Numbered from the stretch's first letter, positions 45,486-56,528 are shown. The stretch: DNA of 64,000 nt from Paralvinella palmiformis (GCA_025642065.1 JAODUP010000359.1:405001-469000), one strand, 5' to 3'. Translations and numbers: made by a program. The notes: generated from the sequence alone by a model not told the origin.

Positions 45486-45700
45486 CAATAATTGTTATTA
45501 GTATTATTAGTAGTAGTAGAAGTAATAGTATTATCATTATTATTTAACAATCTCATATACCGTAAAATTTGTTTGGGAATCCAATAAATATTTTATTATT
45601 TTTTTTTTAATTATTATCATTATTATTATTATTATTATTATTATTAGTTGTTGTTGTTGTTGTTTTTTGTTGTTGTTGTTGTTGTTGTTGTTGATGGCGT
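45450..45700. repeat. (AAT)n, (ATT)n and (GTT)n block
   Basis: (AAT)n at 45456-45484, (ATT)n at 45606-45645 and (GTT)n at 45648-45693. ORFs over this block encode homopolymers and are artefacts. Confidence 0.9.
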
Positions 45701-45759
45701 ACCTCACCATTCTGTCGGTGGACCACAAATGTTTATCAATGACAAGCGACACATCCTCC

Positions 45760-45910
45760 CCGCGGGCTATCGATCCGGCAGTGGTTAGAGCACTGCGCTG
45801 AAAAATCTCCGGATTATGAGTTCGAATCTGGCTCACAGCTGTGCTTGTGGCATTTGTTTTCCACACGTCTTCGGCCATATGTGCCAGGTGTGAACGCCAA
45901 ACAAAAACAA
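45760..45910 (+). mobile_element. tRNA-derived SINE, family 4
   Basis: Head GGCAGTGGTTAGAGCACTGC (A-box-like) and B-box GAGTTCGAATCTG, then a body with CTGTGCTTGTGGCATT. The copy at 60605 shares GCACTGCGCT, GAGTTCGA and CTGCTTGTGG. Confidence 0.55.
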
Positions 45911-46077
45911 CAACGGATTTCGTCGAACCATCTGTACTACGGAAGAAAGCTCCGTCAACAACGTAACGTTTTATTGAATCTTCCCAGGATATCGTCACTC
46001 CGGCTTTGTACTATACACAAGGATCCATCTGTTTGTAAATGACTCCGTTTCTTATCCAGTCGTTCATTATCTCGTAA

Positions 46078-46258
46078 GGCGGCTCCGTGGCCTAGCTGGT
46101 ATCGCGGGTAGCCGCAGATCTATAGCACCCGGGTTCGAAACCAGGCCGGGCTATGTCAGAGGGTTGTTTCATCTTTCGCTTCGCCTCATTAGCTTTGGAG
46201 GTCGCTCGGCCCAGTTAGCCTACGTCGTGCACTAAAGTGGCCGTAAAACAGCAGCACT
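46078..46258 (+). mobile_element. SINE family 1, copy E
   Basis: GGCTCCGTGGCCTAGCTGG head, GGGTTCGAAACC B-box, body GGTCGCTCGGCCCAGTTAG and end GTGGCCGTAAAACAGC. Confidence 0.87.
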
Positions 46259-46304
46259 GACATTCATTATTTTGTAACCTATAGCAGCATATTACTTTAT
46301 ATAA

Positions 46305-46628
46305 TAATATCATAATACGTGATATTTATATAGCGCACTATTCAGCTAGAAAGCTGCTCTAAGCCGCTTTACAAGATTATTATCTCTGACTCAGATCTGT
46401 TCCAATCCAACATACATCTCCACTCCCAAGGGAGCATACAACGCGTGCTGCCGTTACAGGCGCAAAGCGTTGCTCAAACACAAACCGATCACGTCCTGTG
46501 AGGTTCTGATTTTATGGATGAGTGAACCAGTCGCCACGTGACAGCATTGCAGCTCCCGGAGCCTCGAACCCGCGACCCTTCGGCTACGAGACCTACGCCC
46601 TGACTAACTGCGCCATTACGGCTATTCT
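46305..46628 (-). mobile_element. SINE family 2, full-length-like copy
   Basis: Reading the minus strand, the head contains TGGCGCAGTTAG (A-box) and GCGGGTTCGAGGC (B-box), which is clearly tRNA-derived. The body contains ACGCGTTGTATGCTCCCTTG-like sequence. The 3' end has AGAGCAG, then GTGCGCTATATAAAT. A partial copy is at 60150-60345. Confidence 0.75.
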
Positions 46629-47645
46629 CGCCCAATTATGCGTAAATCTGAAACGTCACCATGTAGACATCGAAGAAATTAGCGTTCGTTTTTAAAGAGT
46701 TACTGTCAGCATTATTTATTTTTTGGCGTTTGTGATAATAAATTTAAACCTCTACATATTTAAGTATGTCAGTCTATTAGGTTCGTGTGAAAATTAAATT
46801 TAGTCGAACCTGAGGGTTTTCTCCATTTTCTTCGATTATTAGTTAGTATTAATTATGTTCCTATATAATATTTTCGAAATATATTCTAAGTTTTATGTGG
46901 GGTTGGGGTGGGTTTTAAAAAAAATACTCCGTGGGAGTTGTATCCGGCAATGTTACTTACTACATGGTCTCCGACGAACACGCAGCTACGGGATCCGGAT
47001 ACTTCATTTATCATCCGGATTAATTAATCCCCCGCTCTCCGGACATCTGGCCGCGCGTGTCTTATTAAGGCCATTCCGATCCGGACTAACGGGATCCTCG
47101 TGGCACATCGAGCACGGATCCGGATCCGTTGAGAGCTGTCGCCGAGAAAGCGATATTCTTGAGAAAGCTGCGGGCGATTCGGGATTCGGAAGAGAAAATA
47201 AACTTGCCGTCGGACTTTGTACGCCGAAAGCCGCGCTTAGTGGAGCCAAGCGTACCGTCGCCGTACGCGCAGGATCCTGGACGGTACGGACGTAAAGAAC
47301 GTACCGAAGCCGAGGTCACGTACACGAGTGTTTAGAAAACTTGCCGAAAGTGGGTGATCCGGAAAGCCGGCGGTGTCCTTGTTTTGTTAACCTTGTCGTG
47401 CCGACGTCCCCTATAGAGGTCATGGGAGGCTTAATAGGACGCCTAATGGTTGGATTAGTGGAATAATTAATGGAATAATAACTAATGGGATTACTATAAC
47501 GAATGATGGACAGGATTGTACAATGGTTTAAGGCGCCTAGATACACACATGTACAGATATGTATAATTATATCAGTGTACAGATATAATAACAGGTATGG
47601 CTAGCGAGTTTTATGAGGGGGGGGTGTTATATTGATACCTTACTA
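46629..47645 (+). other. GC-rich island with open frames, unassigned
   Basis: The stretch 47000-47330 is CpG-rich and open in several frames. One plus-strand frame from 47129 to 47335 reads RKLRAIRDSEEKINLPSDFV followed by a basic, proline-containing tail. There is no recognised motif and no clear acceptor. It could be a first exon, a CpG island or a chance frame. Confidence 0.2.
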
Positions 47646-47649
47646 ACGT

Positions 47650-47790
47650 GCGTTTAGCCGTGTGTAATAAGGCACAAGCACGGAGAATCCCGAAACGTGA
47701 TTTAAAACTCTGGACGATTCTTCAGGGGGACTGAATCCAGAGTGGCGACTTTTCATGCTGAGACGTGTTTAATGTCTCACCAGTCCCAGT
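47650..47790 (+). repeat. Hairpin repeat family, copy 2
   Basis: Contains AATAAGGCAC, ACTCTGGACGATTCTTCAGG and GAATCCAGAGTGGCGACTTT, followed by GCTGAGACGTG...GTCTCACCAGTCCC. It is more diverged than the copies at 52140 and 63638. Confidence 0.8.
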
Positions 47791-48065
47791 ACCAGTGTCG
47801 TTGTACTGGTGTACAGAGATGATATGTCATACTCTAGTGTACTGTTGTTCATAAATACGATGGTTGACACACGAACACACGCGCAGCCGCACACGCGCAG
47901 CCACGCGCGCGCAGCCGCACACGCCAAATAGTACAAACAACACCGACATATGATAGAGGACAGTCAGTGTTACCCAATTGTTACTTCGGTCTATTTATAT
48001 TTATGCTAATGCGATTCCCCGAAGCTTGTCTAATGTTAAGTTAATGTTTACTATGTCAGCTTCAG

Positions 48066-48188
48066 CAGCACACACACACACACACATACACACACACACA
48101 CACACATACACACACACACATACACACACAAGAGAGAGAGAGACACACACACGTACACACAGAGAGAGAGAGACACACACACACACAC

Positions 48189-48225
<37 letters not shown>

Positions 48226-48350
48226 CACACACACACACACATACACACAGAGAGAGAGAGAGAGACACACAGAGAGAGTGAGTGACACACAGAGACAGAG
48301 GGAGAGATAGAGATACACACACGTACACACACACACACACACACAGGGAG

Positions 48351-48395
<45 letters not shown>

Positions 48396-48612
48396 CAGAG
48401 AGATAGATAGATAGATAGATTGAGTGAGTGACAGAGAGTGAGTGAGAGAGCGCGAGAGGCACACATACACAGAGAGAGACGCGGGCGCACTCACGCGCAC
48501 AAACACACACGGAGACGCACGCAGACACACACACACACACACACATACACACACACTCATATATATATATATATATATATATATGTGGGTGTGTGTGTGT
48601 GTGTGTGTGTGT
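48066..48612. repeat. Compound (CA)n/(GA)n/(TA)n microsatellite, about 550 bp
   Basis: Alternating blocks of CA, GA, GATA, GAGT and TA repeats end in (GT)n. All ORFs here are artefacts of the repeats. Confidence 0.95.
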
Positions 48613-49610
48613 AATTATGTTTACATCTGATGGTAAACTAATGTGGTCTGTAAACAGATTATGCCGACAGTGTCCTAAATATGATACATTTGGTATCATT
48701 AGGCAGCAAACCTTGTATTTTGAGAGTTGGTGAAAGTGCACTGGCACAGAGAATTACAAATCGTGACTATCGTATATAGACGAATCATCGGGGGATGGGT
48801 TTGGTTTAAGATAAGCTGTTTCTTCCACTATAGCATGTAATATATCGTTAGTCTTATCCACCAGTGAGTGCGTTCTGCGTGCGAGAGATAGTCATGCCCG
48901 TGATTGTACACGTCCATGTTAAAGAGATAAATTGTAATGGAGTAAAGTCCTTAGTAAAATAAGTAAAGTACTTAACTCGAGTATAAAGTTCTTAGAGCAA
49001 AGAACAACACACTGAAGGTAGTTTCTAACTATAATTCAATATATCAATGTAATAATAATTATAATAATAATAATAATAATAATGTCTCTCTGTCTGTTCA
49101 TCCGTTCGCCTGTCCCTTTGTCTACCTGTCTGTTTGTCTACCTCACTAATATATATGTCTGACTGTGTCCTTCTATCTTTCACTCATAAAGTCCTTGCTT
49201 TTATTGTCATCATCGACGCCATCAATACCAAGAACAGTCATCACATCATCATCATCACCATCATCAACATCATTACTTTCGTCGTCGTGATCATCATCAT
49301 CATCACCAAGCTGTATAATTATATCATAAATCTAACCGCGGACGCACCGAGTGAACTTATACATTCATCATTTTCATGACATAAGCAGCATGGTTGTACG
49401 ATATCTGGTTGATACCGGAAGTGAAAAAAAGTGGCCTTTTATTACGTCACCTCTCTCCCGAAAAGGAGCCGTCTACACTCGGAGATGTCAATCAGAGATA
49501 GTTATATGTGGTTGGAACATAATATTCGGTGAAGGGGGGATGTATGTAACAGCATATCGGACATTACTGGTACTGAATCTGCGGCTCCGAGATCCACATG
49601 ATGTGTTTAT
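48613..49610. other. No gene seen
   Basis: Includes a short partial match to the hairpin repeat family (GGCACAGAGAATTAC near 48744), (AAT)n at 49060-49082, and a CATCAT-rich stretch at 49205-49310. Confidence 0.45.
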
Positions 49611-49611
49611 T

Positions 49612-49628
49612 GGTGGTGATGGTGGTGG

Positions 49629-49660
<32 letters not shown>

Positions 49661-49768
49661 GGGGAGGGGTGGGGGTATGCAGGTGGTAGTCGTGATATAG
49701 TAATATTAGTTGTGGTCGGATCGTGTTCGTGGTTTTAGTGGTCATGGTGACGGTGGTCGTGGTAGGCG

Positions 49769-49817
<49 letters not shown>

Positions 49818-50044
49818 GGTGATGAGGGTGACGGAAGTAGTGTTGCTGGTTGTTGTGATAGTTATGACAATCAAGGAGGCGATAATTGTGATGGTAGTGG
49901 TAATAGTGGTCGTGGGCAGAGTCATTGTGGTGATAGTGGTCGTCGTGATGAGGATGGTAGTGGTTATGGTGATGATGATGATGATGATGATGGTAGTGGT
50001 GGTAGTGATGATGGTGGTATTATTAGTGATTATGATGAGGATGA
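49612..50044. repeat. Degenerate (GAT)n/(GGT)n tract
   Basis: About 430 bases of GAT and GGT units, purest at 49628-49660 and 49768-49816. It directly abuts the (ATC)-tail end of SINE copy F and may be an expanded SINE tail. Confidence 0.85.
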
Positions 50045-50203
50045 TGATTGGTGTTTTACGGCCACTTTTCTGCACATGGTAGGCTAAATAATGAAGCGAA
50101 GTTAAAGATGAAACAACCTTCAGATATGCCTACGCCGGGATTCGAACACGGGTGGTAGTGATTTGTGTTCCAACACACTACCGCTAGACCATGGAGACGC
50201 CCT
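50045..50203 (-). mobile_element. SINE family 1, copy F
   Basis: Reverse orientation: TTTTACGGCCACTTTTCTGC, GGTAGGCTAAAT, a short deletion, then GGGATTCGAACACG and the ACCGCTAGACCATGGAGACG head. Confidence 0.87.
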
Positions 50204-50868
50204 GGTATTACTAGTGGTGGTGGTTGTGGTGGTAGTGGTTGTGGTGATGATGGTGATGCTGGTAGTGGTGGTGGTAATGATGTCCACTACTGTGGTGATC
50301 ATCCTGGTTTAGCCGGCGATCGCAGCGTCATCTGGCGGCAAACTAAAGAATCACCAGGAGCGACTTAATGCTGCGTCATTTCCGTGACTTATTGAATTTG
50401 GGATTTGTTCGAATTATCGTCTGTAAAATATCAGTTTTCATTATTTTAGTAAGCCTCGTTTGCTGCTTCAGTGATTACTGGCATCTGGTATCTGGTATCA
50501 GAATAAACTGGTAGATCGAGTTTGTGTGTAATCTTCTAGAATGTTGTATGTAAGTGCTATTTTATCATCCGGGCTTGATCCTTATCAGCTTGTCCAAACG
50601 ATCCCGGCAGCTGTAGAACCATCGACCTATAAGTTGTGTTAGTTAACAAAATGTCCTTAAAACTAGAATTAATTCAGATTTGTCTGATTCGATGGAGTAT
50701 ATCTGTAGTAATAAATTGTTACAACGTGAACATTGCACACACACACACACACAGAGACACACACACACACACACACAATGATGACATCAATCGATGTTGA
50801 CATTTTTTTAAACATATGCATCACAGATACCATCTAGCTGACTTCAGGAGACTTTTTATGGGGTTTGT
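50204..50868. other. No gene seen
   Basis: GGT-rich at the left, a (CA)n tract near 50730-50778, otherwise unremarkable. Confidence 0.45.
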
Positions 50869-50996
50869 TTATTTGTACACCAGCATATTTGTGCCTTGTT
50901 TGGACTTCTGAGAGGCTTTCGGTGCGGGGGTGGGTCCTTCCTTCAGTGGCTTAGTACCTTGCTTCCATGATGGACTCAGTACCCTAAGGAGCATAC
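50869..50996 (-). CDS. Weak candidate terminal exon
   Basis: After an acceptor (tgtttag, AG at 50997-50998), an open frame starting with the last two bases of a codon runs for 41 codons to TAA at 50869-50871. It is Lys/Pro-rich (KPLKEGPTPAPKASQKSK). An AATAAA overlaps the stop codon. It is a short, low-complexity peptide with no family match. Confidence 0.22.
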
Positions 50997-51189
50997 CTAA
51001 ACAACATGTACTTAGAGTATGACGTATCAACGCAAATATTTTAAATATAATCTGCATACTAGTTTCTGGTGACAAGTAACAGTTCATTTATGCATAAGAC
51101 CCCTCAGTACTTCGTGTGACCGTCACAGATATGTTGTACAGAGTCTGTACAGGCCAAGTCGTACCGTTTATCAGTCTTCTCAATGGGGT

Positions 51190-51195
51190 TTTATT
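51190..51195 (-). terminator. Poly(A) signal AATAAA
   Basis: Canonical hexamer on the minus strand about 115 bases downstream of the stop at 51310, supporting that exon as terminal. Confidence 0.4.
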
Positions 51196-51309
51196 TCTAA
51201 AACACACAAAGATTTCTTCTAATGTCTGCTAACTCCGCTGTGGCATAGATTTCCCTCAAAGAAGGGGGTTTCCATTTTCCACTCAGTAGTGGAATGTATA
51301 CCAGATGGT

Positions 51310-51495
51310 TTACAGTACCAGCTTGCACTCCTCCAGGCACCGTACAGTCTCCGGGACGGGTTTCGTCGCGACGAAGTCCGTGTTTTCCGTACAGTTGGGA
51401 TCGGCTCGATTCATCGAACACCGCGTGATGTCAGGAATACCCCAACCATCGTAGGCGACTTCCGCCTCAAACCAGACGCCGTTGTCTATGTCGCG
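51310..51495 (-). CDS. Candidate terminal exon, Cys-containing secreted-type protein
   Basis: From an acceptor (attcctcatag, AG at 51496-51497), 61 codons run to TAA (51310-51312). The peptide has the look of an extracellular domain: DNGVWFEAEVAYDGWGIPDI, then four cysteines (RCSMN, DPNCTEN, VRCLEECKL). An AATAAA lies about 115 bases downstream. I do not recognise the family. A gtactg donor just before the stop would allow in-frame joining to the 44891 exon, but this is speculative. Confidence 0.45.
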   Translation of the reverse strand, partial: RDIDNGVWFEAEVAYDGWGIPDITRCSMNRADPNCTENTDFVATKPVPETVRCLEECKLVL

Positions 51496-51654
51496 CTATG
51501 AGGAATGATGTCCTTGTGACTCTTCTCGGAAATCTTCCTGTCTGAAAATATTTTTCAACCGCGACCACTCAATTCTCAGAACATTCACCGATCTCATTCG
51601 ACCGTTCGTTCATGTATAGCCGCATCAGATAACGATAACCAGAAGATGGAGCCG

Positions 51655-51870
51655 AAATACCCCGAGGGTGGGTTTTAACGTCCCCTTTTATTTTAAATAA
51701 TTCAGTGGAGACGGCAGCGCCATTTAACGTGGTCAGCCACCCACGATGTTGTGAGCCGAGAAATTAATCTCTGGAAAAGTTTCGACCTCTTACGGGGTTC
51801 GAACCCGTGGCCGTTGGCAGCAGGTGCCGGGAGCTTAACCGCTAGGCCACCGGAACTCACTGCCGTCGTA
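51655..51870 (-). mobile_element. tRNA-derived SINE, family 3
   Basis: The minus strand reads GGTGGCCTAGCGGTTAAG (A-box) and CACGGGTTCGAACCCCGT (a perfect T-arm and B-box). A non-tRNA body follows, ending in TTAAAACCCACCCTCGGGG. The 3' sequence does not pair as an acceptor stem, so it is not a functional tRNA. Confidence 0.7.
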
Positions 51871-52090
51871 TTTCCTACCACACGTTCTTATATTTGGTTG
51901 TCAACGAGCCGTAATATATGACGTTAATTAGTTATACACCAAATTTGGAATTATTTTAACTCCACCGTGATATTATACACGTATTATCATTTAGTCCGTC
52001 ATTATTATTATAATTACACTGGTTGTGGTTAATTTTATCTTTATTTAAATTTTTGGGTTTTACACGCACACACACACACAGACAGACAGA

Positions 52091-52094
<4 letters not shown>

Positions 52095-52122
<28 letters not shown>
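52095..52122. repeat. (GA)n microsatellite
   Basis: Follows (CA)n and CAGA units at 52063-52092. Confidence 0.9.
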
Positions 52123-52137
52123 TTGAGAGTGTGTGTA

Positions 52138-52262
52138 TGTGTGTTTTAGCTGTGTATAATAAGGCACAGGCACAGAGAATCTCGAACCGTGAATTCAAAC
52201 TCTGGACGTTTCTTCAGGGGACTGAATCCAGAGTGGCGACTTTTCTTGCTGAGACATGTGTA
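52138..52262 (+). repeat. Hairpin repeat family, copy 3
   Basis: About 118 bases that differ at only a few positions from the inverted copy at 63638-63757. Contains the stem ACTCTGGA ... TCCAGAGT around TTCTTCAGGGGACTGA. It breaks off at GACATGTGTAATG, where a 78-base (GT)n begins. Confidence 0.85.

Positions 52263-52340
<78 letters not shown>
52263..52340. repeat. Pure (GT)n, about 39 units
   Basis: Continues directly from the truncated hairpin repeat and leads into the palindrome. Confidence 0.95.
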
Positions 52341-52342
<2 letters not shown>

Positions 52343-52409
52343 TGAGTCAAAGTAACTTTTGTCCACCTTAGACATACAGACAGACTGATGGCAACACACA
52401 CACACACAC

Positions 52410-52477
<68 letters not shown>

Positions 52478-52531
52478 GCCATCAGTCTGTCTGTATGTCT
52501 AAGGTGGACAAAAGTTACTTTGACTCATCAC
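52337..52531. repeat. Large palindrome with (CA)n(TA)n(GT)n centre
   Basis: The left arm, 52337-52395 (TGTGATGAGTCAAAGTAACT to CTGATGGCAAC), reappears as its exact reverse complement at 52475-52531. The core between them is (CA)n, (TA)n and (GT)n, itself self-complementary. Total about 195 bases. Confidence 0.9.
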
Positions 52532-52676
52532 ATGAACACAATGCATGATTCAGTTAATTGATTCAGTCATTTGGTAAACAAAATTACTTCCAATTTGGGT
52601 GGTGATAATTTGTATTTACAAGCTATACCGTCCAACAGTTTAATGTGTTAGCAAGAAATGGAGACAGAGAAAAAAC

Positions 52677-52681
<5 letters not shown>

Positions 52682-52717
<36 letters not shown>
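52682..52717. repeat. (TA)n microsatellite
   Basis: Eighteen or so TA units. Confidence 0.95.
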
Positions 52718-52719
<2 letters not shown>

Positions 52720-54084
52720 GGGAGAGAAAAAGAGTAATAATGATAAAAAAAATCACACACACACACACACATGTATAAGTACACGTAAGGTTAATAGGAT
52801 TTGCATCTTATGAGTATTGCTTCTCACGTGTAATTACATTCACAAATAATTAATCACTTTCAACGCTTTTCTTTGTCGCATATTGATCAAACTATGTCAT
52901 TTCGACCTTTCATGACACGTAAAAACGAGAGATAAATTACTATATTCGGGTACGATGTTTTCTTTCTTGTGTCGGCGAAGAAGATGGGACGATTTGACAT
53001 ATTGACGTAAGTGATTCTAGTTGTTGCTATGACGAGGACTTGATGTGGTGATGCAGTAAACAAGTTCTGTACTCGTCTCGGGATTACTTGTTTTGCATGT
53101 TATTTAATTGACAATAATTGCGCGATCGTCGGGGAGTATAACGGGGTGTGACACACACACACGTCTGTCTGTCTGTCTGTCTGTCTCTCTGTATGTCTGT
53201 CTGTCTGTCGGCCTGCCTGCCTGCAAGCCTCTTTTATATGTGTCTGGTAATGGGTATGAGCGAATAAGATAATAATTTCGAAATCTGACAGTCAAAAACA
53301 AATATATTGTATATCTAATGCCTTGACCTTTGTCGTTAGTGTGTGTGTGTGTGCGTGTGTGTGTTTGCGCGCGCGCGCGCGGGTAAGTGATGTATATTCA
53401 ATTTTAACATCGGTCGGTAGGCAATATTATTTAGTTGTCAACGTGTAGATATCGTGTCCCTTTTTAGATCAAGTATCAGCTATGGTTCAGCATAATTCTT
53501 TATAATATGTGGCCTCGTTATATTGTCTTGCGTTGATGAGTACACACAGAATGCTGCTGTCCACGTTGATAATGGTTAATGTTTCGTTTTGAATGACCAG
53601 CTATGGACCAAAAATATCTTCAGATGTTGCTTGAATAACAGAATTGTTAGCTATAGTCTGTGTCGAAGGGAAATAGGGAAAAACTGTAATGTGATATGTG
53701 TATAATAGTTAATAGGCCATGATACAGGTATAACATTTGTGTAATACATCAACACATAGAAATACACTTTAATTCGGTCCTGTTCGGTTTATGCGAATAC
53801 GAATGCAGCTAAAATGCACCTAAAATCATAACATGTGGAGTTGGTTATTTTTTTCAGAAAAACCAACCCTGACTAAATGAAACCTGTACTCTCTGACAGA
53901 AACAAGATGGCCGCAGCAAGAGTTTAGTTGCGGTGATGTCTCTTTAAATATCGAAATAACGCCCAAGTCTCGATATATCAAGTCTCCAATCAAGTGACAC
54001 TATAGGTTGTAGTTAAGTACGTACTTGGATTCTTCAGCACCAACGTAATTGTCCGACATACGATTCTGTTTATATCAAATAAGA
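52720..54084. other. No gene seen
   Basis: Contains (CTGT)n at 53163-53226 and (GT)n/(GC)n at 53339-53382, the latter ending in alternating CG. No supported exon. Confidence 0.45.
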
Positions 54085-54257
54085 TGACGATTGATGATCG
54101 ATGTGCACACGGTAGGCTAAACGGGCCGAGCTGCCTCCGAAGGTAATGAAGCGAAGTCAACGATGAAACAACCTTCAGATATCCCCATGCCTGGCTTCGA
54201 ACACGGGTGGTAGTGATCCGTGGTCCAACACGCTACCGCTAAACCACGGAGGCGCCC
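54085..54257 (-). mobile_element. SINE family 1, copy G
   Basis: GTGCACACGGTAGGCTAAAC, GGCTTCGAACACGGG and ACCGCTAAACCACGGAGGCG in reverse orientation. It lacks the GGCCGTAAAAC end. Confidence 0.86.
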
Positions 54258-55136
54258 TGTTATATCAAATATGTTGTTTGTGTGTTGTTGTTTTGTTGTT
54301 GTTGGCTTTTTTAATGCGGTTTCTACAATGATTTACAACAATAGATATTCTATTGTGCCACGAATAGAAATAACGATTTAATTCTCGGTCTATATAAGAC
54401 CAGTTTTTTGTACCAGTTTTTGTACTTATACGTTGTCGAAAGCCAACAGAATAAGGTCATAAATAGAATATATACAGATGTGGTATTTGCTGAACGTCTA
54501 CAATTTGTCATTTATTAATATGTTATAATATTGTCGCTCATTCCTCATGTTAGCGTGGTTCGCAATAACAATTACTTTTATGCATGAATTATGTATATTA
54601 TAATAAGACGGGGGGGGGGGCAGCCTGAAATATTTGAAAACTAAGACTACCGCTACCATCAATACTACTATTACTACTACTATTACTACTACTACTACTA
54701 TTACTACTACTAATACTACCTACTACTGCTGCTCAACGTATGTGTATACATAAAAGCGCAGTAGTAAGGTGGTGAATAAAGTATCTGAGGGGATTTTGCC
54801 TGTATCGCGTATAAATCTTGGAATAGGTTAATCATTCTGGATCGCTCAAGATTACTCCGGATAACTCTAGATAACGTGCTAAAAACGGCGGAAAAAGTAG
54901 TAGCACTTCGACACGCGAAGTTGACGTGTACGTCTGCGTGATTCAAGAGCTACCCCATAAGAATACAGACATCTCTCTCTCTCGGTGCATTTTCTGTAAC
55001 CTGGATGACGTCTTGTACAAGGATGTATGTACCATTAGTTTTGTTTAAATCCTTGTTATGTATATTGCCAATATAGTGATTGAGACTCGAGTTGAGTTTC
55101 GAAATATGGCTTCCCCATTGCTCGCTTTAAATGTAA
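54258..55136. other. No gene seen
   Basis: Includes a poly-G run at 54610-54620 and (ACT)n/(ATT)n at 54656-54725. Confidence 0.45.
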
Positions 55137-55315
55137 ACGTTGCTGTTTTACGGCCAAAGGGTATGGGCTAAATGGGCCGAGCGACCTCCAGAGGTAATGA
55201 GGCGAAGTGAAACATGAAACACCCTTCTGATATAGCCCTGTCGGGGGTTGAACCCAGCTGCTATAGATCGGTGGTCAACCGCGCTACCAGTTAGACCATG
55301 GAGGCGCCGCCCTGT
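55137..55315 (-). mobile_element. SINE family 1, copy H
   Basis: TTTTACGGCCA, GGGCTAAATGGGCCGAGCGA, GGGTTGAACCC B-box and GACCATGGAGGCGCC head, in reverse orientation. Confidence 0.86.
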
Positions 55316-56292
55316 TGCTCGATTTAAAAGTGAATACACGCCAAAAATTATAAATAAAATAAGTCGGAAAAACCCGATTACAAAAACTGATTATTTAACA
55401 TCTCGGTACAGAACTAGGATGGTTCAGCAGTAGCACGGACGGCTGGATTAGAGCAGGGCCTCGGTTCGAATCGACGTACTCTCTAAGTGGCGACGCATCG
55501 TGTACTCACTATTCACTACCACTATTGATACAACCAGAGCTGAGTAGTTGGCTATATGTGATACGATTAGTTGATATAAACAGTCAAGGCGAATCCATAG
55601 GGGGTCTTGCATTCCCGTGTCTTCCCTCCCCCCCCCCATCTTTCCGGCCCTGGATTCAGCAAATTATACACAATAGCGGCCAACATCGCGGGAAGTTGAT
55701 GATGTCGAAACGATGTACAGCTCCATAAGCGTACAAATGCACGAAGAATTAATCCTGCTCGGTCGTACCCGAAAGGCAAAGTTCTTAGAGCAGGACTGCC
55801 GAGTTCGGGCTTCGGCTGAAACTGAAAAACGACAATTATACCACTTTCACCATTTACCAACATCCGACAAATTACCATCGCGACCTTAAACCCGATAATT
55901 GCCCCGCACTCGGGCCGTTCAACCCTGGAGCGTGCTCGATTTGTGTTCGGCGCGATGTCCGCTGGCAGCTTCATCGAGCTAATACCACCGGCCGTAAAAT
56001 ATACTCCAATCTGGACGGCATTATACGAGGCCATTGTTCAGTGGCCATGTGTCCCGTGCTCGGCCACGCGCTCGGCGTACCGTTGTTTATGTTGTTGCGA
56101 CCAATTTCGGCGAACCGGTGACCATGAATCACTTTCGCGGGTGCGCGGCTGGCTCGTCGTTAGGCGGCAGCACCTACGCGCGTTCCCGGCCATCGCTAGT
56201 TCCTCGGTCGGCCACCAGGCTCCGCCACTTTGGCGTCCAAGCGTTCAATTTCCCCCTCCGATGGCTCCCTTTGTCAGAGAACTCATAAGTAG
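55316..56292. other. CpG-rich stretch, unassigned
   Basis: From about 55900 the sequence is GC- and CpG-rich with overlapping ORFs on both strands (up to about 155 codons on the minus strand). No family motif or consistent splice pattern was found. It may be a promoter or first-exon region. Confidence 0.25.
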
Positions 56293-56528
56293 GTTCTCTG
56301 CCTTTGTCTCCGACAACGGCCGCTAGGTGTCAGTCTGGCGAGCGGATAGTGCGTCCCAGAGATGCGGGGGAAGTCCGTTTTGAAACATTGTATCGTAAAC
56401 TGTACGAAGTGTGCCTGTATTTCGGTGACACAGTTTTGTTGTTGTTATTATTGTTTTTGGTGTTATGCGCACTCCTTTTGGCCTGGATACTGGCCTATTT
56501 TTGGCCGCGTGAAAAATCTAGATTCTAA
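56293..56528 (+). CDS. Possible small membrane protein or terminal exon
   Basis: The frame is open from just after an in-frame TAA near 56287 to TAA at 56526-56528. It lacks a good ATG, so if real it is an exon entered by splicing (AG at 56289-56293). It encodes about 78 residues, with YRKLYEVCLYFGD preceding a strong transmembrane helix (LLLLLLFLVLCALLLAWILA) and a short FWPREKSRF tail. AATAAA follows the stop within ten bases. No family recognised; a chance hydrophobic frame is possible. Confidence 0.3.

Noticed and set aside
46555..46625. Functional tRNA gene on the minus strand
   Set aside because: The head of SINE family 2 resembles a tRNA, but the downstream sequence is the SINE body and a second copy shares it.
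48001..48747. Long minus-strand ORFs of up to 248 codons
   Set aside because: They translate (CA)n, (GA)n and (TA)n repeats into VCVCVC, SLSL and YIYI runs. They are microsatellite artefacts.
49488..50087. Overlapping long ORFs on both strands with Asp-, Met-, Thr- or Ile-rich products
   Set aside because: All result from the (GAT)n/(GGT)n tract, in which no frame contains stops.
51780..51860. Functional tRNA gene on the minus strand
   Set aside because: The A-box and T-arm are excellent, but the 3' sequence does not pair with the 5' acceptor stem and continues into a SINE body.
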